39,289 bases of DNA from a virus. A model generated the notes under the pieces. The model ran no database searches. It had not been told where the DNA came from and saw only the letters and a list, made by a program, of their open reading frames with translations. Within the stretch, counting starts at the first letter, position 1. Every line of letters starts with the position of its first letter. The translations under genes were made by a program, and so were the position numbers. The stretch is taken from positions 1-39,289 of IMG/VR virus record IMGVR_UViG_3300017706_001243. The stretch is one strand, 5' to 3'. This document shows positions 13,470 to 22,481 of this stretch, piece after piece.

Positions 13470-16400
13470 TCTTCCCTCAGGAGCTTTACTTAACTCATCT
13501 TTAGGGTTGTGCACTAAGAATCCACTAGCAAAATAGTTATCTACATCTTCTACGTCTGGGTTAGCTACCCAAACAGATTCGTGTACTTCTTCTATAGTAG
13601 TTATATCAACCCACTGGTAACTCTCGTTAAGCATTTGGTCTCCTACAACAAGATGCCTAGCAGCTTCGAACGATGTAGTTCCAGCTCTTTTAATAAGTAT
13701 TGCGTGCTCATTAGTTGCCTTTAACGTATTGTTAAACAAGAAATATCGACCATAAGATCCTTTTGGGTTACTCATTACTTGTGCCGTCATAGCAGTTCCG
13801 TTAAATGATGTTGTACTCCATCCATACCAATTTTCATCAGTTCCTAAGCCATCTATATTATATGCTTGTACAGAATCACCTACGACTAAGTCTTCTACAT
13901 TCTTGTAAGTACCATCAGCCATTTTAATTTGTGTACCATACGGAAGACATTTATCTCCACCACTACCACCACTACCACCTGGTGGGCCAGTTGGACCGTA
14001 AGCACCAGTTGCACCTTTTTGACCTTTAGTACCTGTTCCACCTGAAGATCCTCCAAAACCTCTTTCACCTTTTTGACCGGTTAAACCTCTACCAGAACCA
14101 CCAGTTGCACCAGTTGCACCTTGTGGACCAGCTCCACCTTGTTCTCCTCCAAAACCTTTAGGTCCTGTTGGACCTTTTCCGCCAGTTGCACCTCTATCAC
14201 CTTTTGCACCTTTTGCACCTGTTGGACCTGTTGGACCTTGACCACCTTGATTACCTCGTGGACCAGTACTACCTTGATTACCTCGTGGACCACCACTACC
14301 AGCAGAACCTCGATTACCTCCAGGACCTTGAGCACCGGTAGGACCTTGGCCACCACTAGCACCTTGAGCACCTTGTACACCTATATCACCTGTTGGACCT
14401 TTTGGACCGCCAGGACCTTGTGCACCTGTTGGACCTTTTGGACCGCCTGGGCCAGTATTACCTTTTTGACCTTTAGCACCTTGGCCACCAGTACCACCCG
14501 TTGGACCAGTTGCACCTTTAGGGCCAGTTGGACCTTGTGGACCTCTATCACCGCCTGGACCAGTTGCTCCTTTTTGACCTTGTGGACCAGTACTGCCTTG
14601 AGCACCGATACCACCTTGAGCACCTTGAGCACCTGTTTTACCACGTTCACCTTGAGCACCTCTTGGACCTTGATCACCACCGGCGCCTTGAGCACCAGTA
14701 CCACCTTGTGGACCTACAGGACCTCCGCCGCCTTGATTACCTCCAGGACCTTGAGCTCCTACAGCACCTCGAGGACCAGTTGAGCCTTGATCACCAGTAC
14801 CTCCACCGACACCTTGAGCACCTTGGCCACCTTGAGCACCTTGAGCACCTTGAGCACCAGTATTACCTCTTGGCCCTTGGCCTCCGCCATCGCCAGATCC
14901 TCCTCGAGGACCCTGAGCACCTACAGGACCAGTCGCGCCTTTATCACCAGTACCACCACCGACACCTTGAGCACCTTGGCCACCTTGAGCACCTTGAACA
15001 CCTTGATCTCCTACGGGACCAGTTGCTCCTTTAGCACCAGTTGCTCCTTTTGCACCAGTTGCACCTTTTGCACCAGTTGCACCTTTAGGACCCTGAGCAC
15101 CACCGCCACCTTGAGCACCAGTACCACCTTGTGGACCTACAGCACCTATGCCACCTTGATTACCTCCAGGACCAGTTGCTCCTCTGTCACCTTGATTACC
15201 TATAGGACCTTGTCCACCCTGTCTACCTTTAGCACCTATAATACCTTTTATACCAGTTGCTCCTTTTGAACCAGTTAGTCCTACTTGAGCAGTACCTCTT
15301 GCAGCACCACCAGGTCCAGTTGAACCTTGGTCTCCTTGAGCACCTTGTGGACCTGTTAAACCATCAGGCCCAGTTTTACCTTTAGCACCTTGACCACCTT
15401 GAGCACCTAATTCACCTTTTTGACCTTTAGGACCTGTTACACCACCTGGGCCTTGAGCACCTTGAGCACCTTGATTACCTCCAGGACCAGTTGCTCCTCT
15501 GTCACCTTGATTACCTCCAGGACCTTGTTCACCTTGACGGCCTTGCGTTCCTTGTGGACCAACTCCACCACCAGAACCAGATCCACCTTGAGGACCTTGA
15601 GCACCTTGTGCACCAGTTGCACCTTTTTGACCAGTATCACCTATACCTTGATCACCTTGTGCACCAGTTGCACCTTTTTGACCTTGTGGTCCAACAACTT
15701 TTATACCTTTAGAACCTTGAGCACCTTGAGCACCTTGGTTTCCTTTAGCACCTTGAGCACCTTGAGCACCTTGTGGGCCAGTTGCACCTCTAGGTCCTTG
15801 ATCGCCGCCACCACCTTGTGCACCAATTGCACCGGAAGCACCACCTTCACCATCGTTAGCTGTTTTACCTCTATTACCTTTTGGACCTTGAGCACCTTGA
15901 GCACCTTGACCACCTTGTGGACCTGTTGGACCCTGAGCTCCATTAGCACCTTGAGCACCTTTTTGACCTTGTAGACCAGTGTTACCTTTAGAACCTTGAG
16001 CACCTTGAGCTCCTTTTCTACCGTTAGTACCAGCATCACCTTTTGGACCAGTTGCACCTTTTGCACCATCTAAACCTGATATGCCTAATTTACCTTGAGG
16101 GCCCTGAGCACCAGTTGCACCTTTAGGGCCAGTTGGACCTTGTAGACCTTGACCGCCCTGAGAACCTTGTGGACCTTGAAAACCATCTGCACCTATAATA
16201 CCTTCAGCACCTTGAACACCCTGATCTCCTTGTGGACCAGTTGCACCTTTAGGACCTTGTGGTCCTGTAATACCTTTTGAGCCAGTTATACCTTTTTGTC
16301 CTACTGCGCCGGCGCCACCAAAATTACCTTTAGGACCTTGAGCACCTCTTTCACCTGAGAAGCCTACAGCACCTTGATTACCTCCTTGTCCTTTTTCACC

Positions 16401-17249
16401 TTTTCGTCCTTCGTCACCTTGAGGTCCTTGTGGACCTTGAAAACCAGAACCACCTATATCTCCCTCATCACCTTGAGCACCAGTATTACCTTTAGAACCT
16501 TGGGCTCCTTGAGCACCTTGTAAACCTTCTGCACCTGTAATACCTTTTTGACCTGTAATACCTTTTAGGCCTGTATCACCAGTGCCACCAGGTTCACCTT
16601 TAAAACCTTCTACACCAATAAGACCTTGTGGACCTCTATCACCAATTAGACCTTGATCTCCACCACCACCTTGTGGACCAGTATTACCTTTAATACCCTT
16701 TTCACCTTGTCTACCTAGAAGGCCTTGTCCACCTTGTAAACCATCGACACCAATTTCACCTCTATCTCCCTTAGCACCCGTTGGACCTTGATCACCAGTA
16801 GTACCCTTTAGACCAAGTTCACCTTTTATACCTTGTTCACCTCTATTTCCCTTTGCACCAACTGCGCCATCAAAACCTGTTTGGCCTTCTCCACCGGTAT
16901 TACCTTTTTCACCTTTAGGACCTAGCTCTCCTTGAAGTCCTCTCGGTCCAGTAGCACCTTTAGGACCTTGACCTCCACCAGAACCAGAACCACCTTGTGG
17001 ACCTTGTGGACCAGTTGTACCTTTAGTACCTTTATCACCTTTTGCACCATCACCACCGTCAGCACCTTTAGAACCTTTAGGTCCTGGATCTCCATAAGAG
17101 CCTGTTTCACCAGTTGCTCCTTTGGCACCATCGCTAGGTTCATTAACGTTTATCCAAGCATTTGTGTTTGAATCCCACGCTAAATATTGACCGTCTTGCG
17201 GGTTTGATATTGTGAATTTTTCAAACTGTTTAAGTTTTAGTTTCGACAT
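13128..17249 (-). CDS. Giant collagen-like tail fibre with Hint and S74 self-processing domains
   Basis: The 1373-residue protein has four parts. Residues 1-36 are a short anchor (MSKLKLKQFEKF...) shared with the next fibre. Residues about 38-1097 are an almost continuous Gly-X-Y collagen repeat, rich in GPKG, GAQG and GATG, with a few interruptions (for example GKTANDGEG and GIKVVGPQG). Residues 1101-1248 are a Hint domain beginning CLPYGTQIKM, with block B TNEH and ending LVHN, followed by Pro. Residues 1261-1373 are a peptidase S74 chaperone starting SDERLK, with the S1261/K1266 dyad. It is likely a trimeric receptor-binding or decorative fibre. No enterobacterial-type adhesin tip is recognisable. 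Confidence 0.9.
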   Translation of the reverse strand: MSKLKLKQFEKFTISNPQDGQYLAWDSNTNAWINVNEPSDGAKGATGETGSYGDPGPKGSKGADGGDGAKGDKGTKGTTGPQGPQGGSGSGGGQGPKGATGPRGLQGELGPKGEKGNTGGEGQTGFDGAVGAKGNRGEQGIKGELGLKGTTGDQGPTGAKGDRGEIGVDGLQGGQGLLGRQGEKGIKGNTGPQGGGGDQGLIGDRGPQGLIGVEGFKGEPGGTGDTGLKGITGQKGITGAEGLQGAQGAQGSKGNTGAQGDEGDIGGSGFQGPQGPQGDEGRKGEKGQGGNQGAVGFSGERGAQGPKGNFGGAGAVGQKGITGSKGITGPQGPKGATGPQGDQGVQGAEGIIGADGFQGPQGSQGGQGLQGPTGPKGATGAQGPQGKLGISGLDGAKGATGPKGDAGTNGRKGAQGAQGSKGNTGLQGQKGAQGANGAQGPTGPQGGQGAQGAQGPKGNRGKTANDGEGGASGAIGAQGGGGDQGPRGATGPQGAQGAQGAKGNQGAQGAQGSKGIKVVGPQGQKGATGAQGDQGIGDTGQKGATGAQGAQGPQGGSGSGGGVGPQGTQGRQGEQGPGGNQGDRGATGPGGNQGAQGAQGPGGVTGPKGQKGELGAQGGQGAKGKTGPDGLTGPQGAQGDQGSTGPGGAARGTAQVGLTGSKGATGIKGIIGAKGRQGGQGPIGNQGDRGATGPGGNQGGIGAVGPQGGTGAQGGGGAQGPKGATGAKGATGAKGATGAKGATGPVGDQGVQGAQGGQGAQGVGGGTGDKGATGPVGAQGPRGGSGDGGGQGPRGNTGAQGAQGAQGGQGAQGVGGGTGDQGSTGPRGAVGAQGPGGNQGGGGPVGPQGGTGAQGAGGDQGPRGAQGERGKTGAQGAQGGIGAQGSTGPQGQKGATGPGGDRGPQGPTGPKGATGPTGGTGGQGAKGQKGNTGPGGPKGPTGAQGPGGPKGPTGDIGVQGAQGASGGQGPTGAQGPGGNRGSAGSGGPRGNQGSTGPRGNQGGQGPTGPTGAKGAKGDRGATGGKGPTGPKGFGGEQGGAGPQGATGATGGSGRGLTGQKGERGFGGSSGGTGTKGQKGATGAYGPTGPPGGSGGSGGDKCLPYGTQIKMADGTYKNVEDLVVGDSVQAYNIDGLGTDENWYGWSTTSFNGTAMTAQVMSNPKGSYGRYFLFNNTLKATNEHAILIKRAGTTSFEAARHLVVGDQMLNESYQWVDITTIEEVHESVWVANPDVEDVDNYFASGFLVHNPKDELSKAPEGRSDERLKSVQGLITNALAKVKQMESYYFYSNDLADRFGYDRVEDGEQKPRRIGLIAQELAAIEPDLVEVLEHLPKDEGEDGYYTINYNHLNALLIEAIKELEARAAIAETQAGL
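13506..13949 (-). other. Hint (intein/hedgehog-type) self-processing domain
   Basis: This encodes residues 1101-1248 of the fibre. Block A starts with the nucleophile Cys in CLPYGTQIKMADGT, and the EDLVVGDSV segment is typical of Hint domains. TNEH provides the block B His, VDNYFASG is block F, and VHN is the C-terminal His-Asn. The next residue is Pro rather than Cys, Ser or Thr, so normal protein splicing is not expected and cleavage at one or both ends is more likely. Confidence 0.85.
13960..17130 (-). repeat. Collagen Gly-X-Y coding repeat
   Basis: About 350 tandem 9-bp units encode Gly-X-Y triplets. Units such as GPKG, GAQG and GATG recur in many combinations, giving long near-repeats in the DNA and long spurious open frames on both strands. 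Lys is frequent at the Y position and Pro is mostly at X. Confidence 0.92.
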
Positions 17250-17250
17250 G

Positions 17251-17562
17251 TTATTCTCCGCTGTTTAATTGAGTTTCAATATTAGTTAACTTAGTATCTA
17301 ATTCTTTAATTGCTTCAATAAGTACTGCAGGTAATTTAGAATAGTCAACACCATAATAACCAGGTTGGTAATATAATTCATGAACTATTTCCGGGAATAC
17401 TGCTTGTACTTCCTGTGCAATAACACCAATTTGATTTTTTGTACTATCGAACCCTAATGAATTAGCTAACTCATTGTTATTCCAGACAACACCTCTTAAT
17501 GTTTTAATCTTTTCTAGTGTATTTCCTACAGGACCATCGATAGTCTTTAATCTACTATCTGA
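17251..17562 (-). other. Peptidase S74 intramolecular chaperone domain
   Basis: This encodes the last 103 residues of the protein, beginning SDSRLK and including [15 protein letters not shown], a hallmark segment of the family. It folds the fibre trimer and self-cleaves at the Ser. It is clearly homologous to the domain at 13128-13469. Confidence 0.88.
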
Positions 17563-20500
17563 GAAGCCAGAAGGACCTTGTGGACCTGTTGGACCCTGAG
17601 CACCTTTTTGACCCTTTTGACCTTGAGGACCTGTTGAACCTCCAGCACCTTGATCACCTCTTGCACCTTTTGCACCAGTATTACTAGCACCTGTTGGACC
17701 CATTGAACCTTTAGCACCTTGTGGACCACTGCCACCTTGAGCACCTTGAGCACCTCTATCACCTTGAGGACCACCGGCACCGACTTCACCTTTTTGACCT
17801 TTAGCACCTTGAGCACCAGTACCACCTTGAGCTCCACCTGGACCTGTTGGACCTTGAGCACCAGTTGCACCAGTACCACCTTGTGGACCAGTATTACCTT
17901 TAGGGCCAGTACCACCTTGAGGACCTTGTCCACCTTGTGGGCCAGTTGGACCTTGAGGGCCAGTTGCACCACCGCCACCTTGAGCACCTTGTGCACCTGT
18001 TAGACCTTGAGGACCTTGATTACCTTTAGCACCACCGCCACCAGTTGCACCTGTTTGACCTTTTTGACCTTTAGCACCTTGAGCACCACCGCCACCTTGA
18101 GCACCTTGAGCTCCTTGAGGACCTTGAGGACCAGGACCACCCTGACTACCTTGAGCACCGGTTGCACCTTTAGGACCAGTTGGACCGCCTGGGCCAGTAT
18201 TACCTTTAGCACCTCCTGGACCTTGAGCACCAGTATTACCTTTAGCACCAGTACCTCCTTGTGGACCCATCGCTCCTTTAGCACCTTGAGCACCAGTACC
18301 ACCTTGTGGACCAGTTGCACCTTTAGGGCCACCGGCACCTTGAGGACCTTGTGAACCTTTAGCACCTTGAGCACCGCCAGGACCAGTTGAACCTTTAGGA
18401 CCTTGTAGACCCATCGGACCGCCAGGACCAGTTGCACCTTTAGAACCTTGAGCACCAGTACCACCTTGTGGACCAGTTACACCTTTTATACCTTGTGGAC
18501 CTTGACCACCCTGAGCACCTTGAGCACCACCAGGACCAGTTGAACCTTTAGGACCTTGTAGACCCATCGCTCCGCCTGGACCAGTTGCACCTTTAGCACC
18601 TTGTGGGCCTTGAGCACCAGGACCTCCTTGAGCACCAGTACCACCTTGAGCACCACCGCCACCTTGAGCACCACCGCCACCTTGAGCACCAGTATTACCT
18701 TTAGCACCTTGAGCACCAGTACCACCTTGTGGGCCAGTTGCACCTTTAGGGCCACCAGAACCTTGTGGTCCAGTATTACCTTTAGTACCTTGACCACCTT
18801 GTGGCCCAACAGCACCAGTACCACCCTGAGCACCTTGACCACCTTGAGCACCTTTTTCACCTTGTGGACCAGTTAAACCTCTTGGGCCTATTGCACCAGC
18901 ATCACCTTGTGGACCAGTAATACCTTTTTGACCTTGAGGACCTTGTGGTCCCTGAGCTCCTTGAATACCTTGATCTCCTTGACCACCAGTACCACCCTTT
19001 TGACCTTTAGCACCTTGAGCACCAGTACCACCTTGTGGACCAGTTGCACCTTTAGGGCCAGTACCACCTTGTGGTCCAGTATTACCTTTAGGACCTTGAG
19101 CACCTTGAGCACCTTGTGGACCTTGAGCACCAGTACCACCTTGTGGACCTAATGAACCTTTAATACCTTGGTCACCTTGTGGACCTGTATTACCTTTTTG
19201 ACCTGTTACACCATCTACAGCAACACCTGCAACTCCTTGTGGGCCTTTAGCACCAGTTGCACCTTTTGGTCCTGTAATAGTATCACCTTGTGCACCTTGA
19301 GCACCAGTTGCACCCTTTTGACCAGTACCACCTTGTGGACCAGTTGCACCTTTTTGACCTGTTGCACCAATATCTCCTTGACCACCTGTATTACCTTTAG
19401 GGCCTTGAGCACCTTGAGCACCTTTAGCACCATCACTACCATTTATACCATCAGGGCCTTGGTTACCTTGAGGACCAGTTGCACCCTTTTGACCAGTACC
19501 ACCTTGTGGACCAGTTGAACCTGTATTACCTTTTTGACCTGTTGCACCTTTTGCACCTTGTGCTCCAATATCTCCTTGTGGACCAGTTGCGCCTTTAGCA
19601 CCATTTGAACCATTTGAACCAGCAGGACCTTGTGCACCAGTTGCACCTTTAGCACCATTACTACCATTTATACCGTCTGCACCTTGTGCTCCAGTATCAC
19701 CTTTAGCACCTTGAGCACCAGTACCACCTTGTGGACCAGTTGCACCTTTAGAGCCAGTATTACCTTGTGGACCCTGAGCACCTCTGTCACCTTTAGTACC
19801 TTGGTCACCTTGTGGACCTTGCGCACCTAAATCACCTTGTGGACCAGTTGCACCAGTACCACCCTGAGCACCACCTCCACCTTGAGAACCAGTAACACCT
19901 TTTTGACCTTGAGCTCCTTGAGCACCAATCGCACCTTTATCACCTTGATCTCCTTGTGGGCCTAATTCACCTTTTTGACCTTTTACACCTTGTGCTCCAA
20001 TATCTCCTTGTGGACCTAAATCACCTTTAGGACCTTGTGGTCCAGTATTACCTTTAGCACCTTGAGCACCAGTACCTCCTTGTGGACCAGTTGCACCTTT
20101 AGGACCTTGTGCACCTTGAGCACCTTGAGTACCTTGAGCACCAGTACCACCTTGTGGACCTAATGTACCTTTATCACCTTGTGTACCTTGTGGCCCAACA
20201 GCACCAGTTGCACCTTTAGGACCAGTATCACCTTGTGGACCAGTTGCACCTTTATCACCTTGGGCTCCACCAGCACCTTGACCACCTTGACCACCTTGAG
20301 AACCTTGTGGACCAGTTGCACCTTTAGGACCTTGAACACCTTGATCTCCTTGAGCACCTTGTGGACCCGGAGCACCTTGGTCTCCTCTAGAGTTTTGGGT
20401 ACCTTGAATTCCTTGTAAACCTTGTTCACCCTTTGTACCTTGAGATCCTTTTGAACCGTCATTACCATCAGTACCATCAGTACCAGCAGCTCCTTTTTCA

Positions 20501-20838
20501 CCTTGTGGACCAGTTGCACCTTTAGCACCTTGAGCACCAGTACCACCTTGTGGACCAGTTGTACCTTTTACACCTTGATCGCCTTTAGGGCCAGTTCCAC
20601 CAGGGTTACCTTGTTCACCTTTAAGACCTTGATCTCCTTTTTCACCTTGAGAGCCACCTCCACCTTGAGAGCCTCCAGTACCTTTTTCACCTTTTTGTCC
20701 TTTTGCACCATCAGCCCCATCAAGCGGTGCTGCAGTGTTTTTCCATAACCCAGAAGCTGAGTCATAGTATAAATAGTCACCATTTTGTTCACTGGTGATT
20801 AAAATTTCTTGGATCTGTTTTAATTTTAGTCTAGACAT
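17251..20838 (-). CDS. Giant collagen-like tail fibre with S74 chaperone domain (no Hint)
   Basis: The 1195-residue protein is a paralogue of the next fibre downstream. Residues 1-40 are the shared anchor ([14 protein letters not shown]...). Residues about 43-1090 are Gly-X-Y repeats of the same GPKG/GAQG/GNTG style, with rare breaks such as GTQNSRG and GDTITGP. Residues 1093-1195 are an S74 domain that begins SDSRLK with the S1093/K1098 dyad and ends [16 protein letters not shown]. The Hint domain of the sister protein is missing, and the collagen leads straight into S74. A promoter-like TGATATATA lies about 45 bp upstream, and the stop is 1 bp before the sister gene, so both are probably on one message. 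Confidence 0.9.
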   Translation of the reverse strand: MSRLKLKQIQEILITSEQNGDYLYYDSASGLWKNTAAPLDGADGAKGQKGEKGTGGSQGGGGSQGEKGDQGLKGEQGNPGGTGPKGDQGVKGTTGPQGGTGAQGAKGATGPQGEKGAAGTDGTDGNDGSKGSQGTKGEQGLQGIQGTQNSRGDQGAPGPQGAQGDQGVQGPKGATGPQGSQGGQGGQGAGGAQGDKGATGPQGDTGPKGATGAVGPQGTQGDKGTLGPQGGTGAQGTQGAQGAQGPKGATGPQGGTGAQGAKGNTGPQGPKGDLGPQGDIGAQGVKGQKGELGPQGDQGDKGAIGAQGAQGQKGVTGSQGGGGAQGGTGATGPQGDLGAQGPQGDQGTKGDRGAQGPQGNTGSKGATGPQGGTGAQGAKGDTGAQGADGINGSNGAKGATGAQGPAGSNGSNGAKGATGPQGDIGAQGAKGATGQKGNTGSTGPQGGTGQKGATGPQGNQGPDGINGSDGAKGAQGAQGPKGNTGGQGDIGATGQKGATGPQGGTGQKGATGAQGAQGDTITGPKGATGAKGPQGVAGVAVDGVTGQKGNTGPQGDQGIKGSLGPQGGTGAQGPQGAQGAQGPKGNTGPQGGTGPKGATGPQGGTGAQGAKGQKGGTGGQGDQGIQGAQGPQGPQGQKGITGPQGDAGAIGPRGLTGPQGEKGAQGGQGAQGGTGAVGPQGGQGTKGNTGPQGSGGPKGATGPQGGTGAQGAKGNTGAQGGGGAQGGGGAQGGTGAQGGPGAQGPQGAKGATGPGGAMGLQGPKGSTGPGGAQGAQGGQGPQGIKGVTGPQGGTGAQGSKGATGPGGPMGLQGPKGSTGPGGAQGAKGSQGPQGAGGPKGATGPQGGTGAQGAKGAMGPQGGTGAKGNTGAQGPGGAKGNTGPGGPTGPKGATGAQGSQGGPGPQGPQGAQGAQGGGGAQGAKGQKGQTGATGGGGAKGNQGPQGLTGAQGAQGGGGATGPQGPTGPQGGQGPQGGTGPKGNTGPQGGTGATGAQGPTGPGGAQGGTGAQGAKGQKGEVGAGGPQGDRGAQGAQGGSGPQGAKGSMGPTGASNTGAKGARGDQGAGGSTGPQGQKGQKGAQGPTGPQGPSGFSDSRLKTIDGPVGNTLEKIKTLRGVVWNNNELANSLGFDSTKNQIGVIAQEVQAVFPEIVHELYYQPGYYGVDYSKLPAVLIEAIKELDTKLTNIETQLNSGE
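17570..20715 (-). repeat. Collagen Gly-X-Y coding repeat
   Basis: A near-continuous run of 9-bp units encodes Gly-X-Y triplets, dominated by GPQG, GAQG, GPKG, GATG and GGTG. Strings of several triplets recur (for example [16 protein letters not shown]), consistent with growth by unequal recombination or slippage. Confidence 0.92.
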
Positions 20839-20880
20839 TAAATACAGTTTGTATTTTTAATTATATGTTACGCGTTAATG

Positions 20881-20890
20881 TATATATCAG
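20881..20890 (-). promoter_or_regulatory. Candidate promoter for the collagen operon (CTGATATATA)
   Basis: The minus strand reads CTGATATATAC in the 95-bp gap between a glycosyltransferase gene and the first collagen gene, about 43 bp before the ATG. It shares TGATATATA with elements before other structural genes at 23741 and 31981. Confidence 0.45.
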
Positions 20891-20933
20891 TTTTCTTTTA
20901 AGCTTGGTTCTATTTTTATGTGAATTTTTTAAG

Positions 20934-21728
20934 TTAATAATCCCAAATACCATGATAATGACACCTGAGATAAAAACCATCATTTATTAACATACCGTCG
21001 CCCTCTTTTCTAATACCTCTTGCAAAAATAGTATCTTCCGATATACCTCCTGCTTTAGGATCTGATTGGTGGTCTTTCCAAACAGTTTTACAATCCCATC
21101 TATGAACAGTAGCCCATGTTGTAGATTGTACATGTTTATCAGGTTCATTCATAGAGTATTTTTGCCATTTACTCTTAAGACCTTCAACTTTAAATGATTC
21201 TCCCCTAGGGCCAAATGTTTGTTGACTTTCTTTATTCTCTAACCATTTATTCATAGCTATATTTTCAATCCAATGAGTCATTGCTCCCCATTTAAAATCT
21301 TTATCTGGATTTTGCTTTGTCATAGCATTCCAATGACCTTTAATTATTTTAGAAGCATTAGGCATTAAGAAATCATCTGAATCTAAATATGCATGTAGAA
21401 AACCTTCTGCTATAGTTCTAGCAACTTGTCTAGGTAAACCTCTATAGTATTGCATAGTAGAACCTTCTATATTCTCATACATTTTAGGAGTATCTTTATC
21501 AACAAAACAATATTTTACTGAAGGTTCCTTTTTAAAATGTTTGTAATAAAGTCTATGTGTTATTTCGCAACCATCTGAAGCTATCACTAATTGTGTTCTA
21601 GGATCTAATTTATTTATAGCTAAAAAAGATTTTACAGCTCTAATAAATTTCTTATCTGCATTTGCTCTACTACCTTCGTATTCTCCAAGGTATGATTGCA
21701 TTATCCATGTAATATCATATTTAAACAT
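20934..21728 (-). CDS. Glycosyltransferase, GT-A fold (GT2-like)
   Basis: This 264-residue protein begins with a nucleotide-sugar-binding strand (DITWIMQSYLGEYEGSR) and continues with LVIASDGCEIT. The diagnostic metal-binding motif is AYLDSDDFLMP (D-S-D), as in GT-A enzymes. A late region (STTWATVHRWDCKTVWKDH) probably contributes to acceptor binding. It transfers a sugar, with donor and acceptor unknown. It follows the next glycosyltransferase gene by 2 bp and precedes the collagen genes, which suggests that fibre glycans are its target, although a capsule or DNA target cannot be excluded. Confidence 0.8.
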   Translation of the reverse strand: MFKYDITWIMQSYLGEYEGSRANADKKFIRAVKSFLAINKLDPRTQLVIASDGCEITHRLYYKHFKKEPSVKYCFVDKDTPKMYENIEGSTMQYYRGLPRQVARTIAEGFLHAYLDSDDFLMPNASKIIKGHWNAMTKQNPDKDFKWGAMTHWIENIAMNKWLENKESQQTFGPRGESFKVEGLKSKWQKYSMNEPDKHVQSTTWATVHRWDCKTVWKDHQSDPKAGGISEDTIFARGIRKEGDGMLINDGFYLRCHYHGIWDY

Positions 21729-21730
21729 AA

Positions 21731-22480
21731 TTATAGATTTTTTGTTGCTTCAGTAGTTCCAAAGACTCTATTATCCCATCCGATATGTCTTACGTATCCA
21801 TCTTCATCATTCTTTGATAAAGACACTACCATGAAGCCCAGTTTAGCATATACCATATCTATAAGATGTTCATGTACTAATTTATTGTAATTTCCATTTA
21901 TAGGGTCTAATAGCCAGTCTGATTTTCTTTTTAAACCTGGATTAGATGAGAACCCTTGATAGTCTATTACTCTAAGAGGTTCAGCATCCTTTCTATTAAC
22001 TTGGTATGATTTAGGTATTACTCTTCTAACACTAACGCCACCAGGTAAAGTAAAGACTCTCTTTTCAATATCATTAAGTATTTTATCAGACTTTGGTCTT
22101 ATCCAAGCTTGTATAACTTTAGGTTGAGTTTCTAGTATCTTTATTGAATCTTCAATAAAACCACCTCTATAGAATTCCCAATCATCTTCGCTATGGAAAA
22201 TATATTCTGTATTAACATTCTGGTATAATTTATCTATAGAACCAAACATTCCTAAATTCTCTTCATTAAGTATTAACTTAAATCTAGAATCCCACTTAGT
22301 TTCATTTATGCTTTTTAACTCTTCCCATATTTTAGGGTCACATGAGTCTTCTATAATTAACCACTCCTTTATTGGGTATTCATTAAATTTAATAAAGCTA
22401 TCAACTGTTTGCTGTAGAAGATCCATTCTTCCGCAACTTGTTAAAGCAAATGTTACTTCATGTATTTTAGTTTCTTCCAT
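21731..22480 (-). CDS. Glycosyltransferase, GT2-like
   Basis: The 249-residue protein has a GT-A signature. An N-terminal EVTFALTSCGRMDLLQQTVDSF segment binds the nucleotide, followed by EWLIIEDSCD, and the metal motif lies in FHSEDDWEFY. These are typical of family 2 transferases. I chose the ATG at 22480, one base after the upstream stop, over the ATG at 22510, which would overlap the upstream gene by 29 bp. It is the middle of three consecutive transferase genes, so the products may build an oligosaccharide stepwise. The substrate is unknown. Confidence 0.82.
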   Translation of the reverse strand: MEETKIHEVTFALTSCGRMDLLQQTVDSFIKFNEYPIKEWLIIEDSCDPKIWEELKSINETKWDSRFKLILNEENLGMFGSIDKLYQNVNTEYIFHSEDDWEFYRGGFIEDSIKILETQPKVIQAWIRPKSDKILNDIEKRVFTLPGGVSVRRVIPKSYQVNRKDAEPLRVIDYQGFSSNPGLKRKSDWLLDPINGNYNKLVHEHLIDMVYAKLGFMVVSLSKNDEDGYVRHIGWDNRVFGTTEATKNL

Positions 22481-22481
22481 T

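Noticed and set aside
13960-20715. Many open frames on both strands encoding Leu/Val/Lys-rich or Trp/Thr/Ser-rich peptides
   Set aside because: They are out-of-frame or antisense readings of the Gly-X-Y repeat. Their composition follows directly from the repeated GGN-CCN-style codons, and the true frame has coherent N- and C-terminal domains.
17570-20715. Repetitive DNA that could suggest a CRISPR array or minisatellite
   Set aside because: The repeat period is 9 bp and stays in frame as Gly-X-Y throughout. There are no regular spacers and no cas genes.
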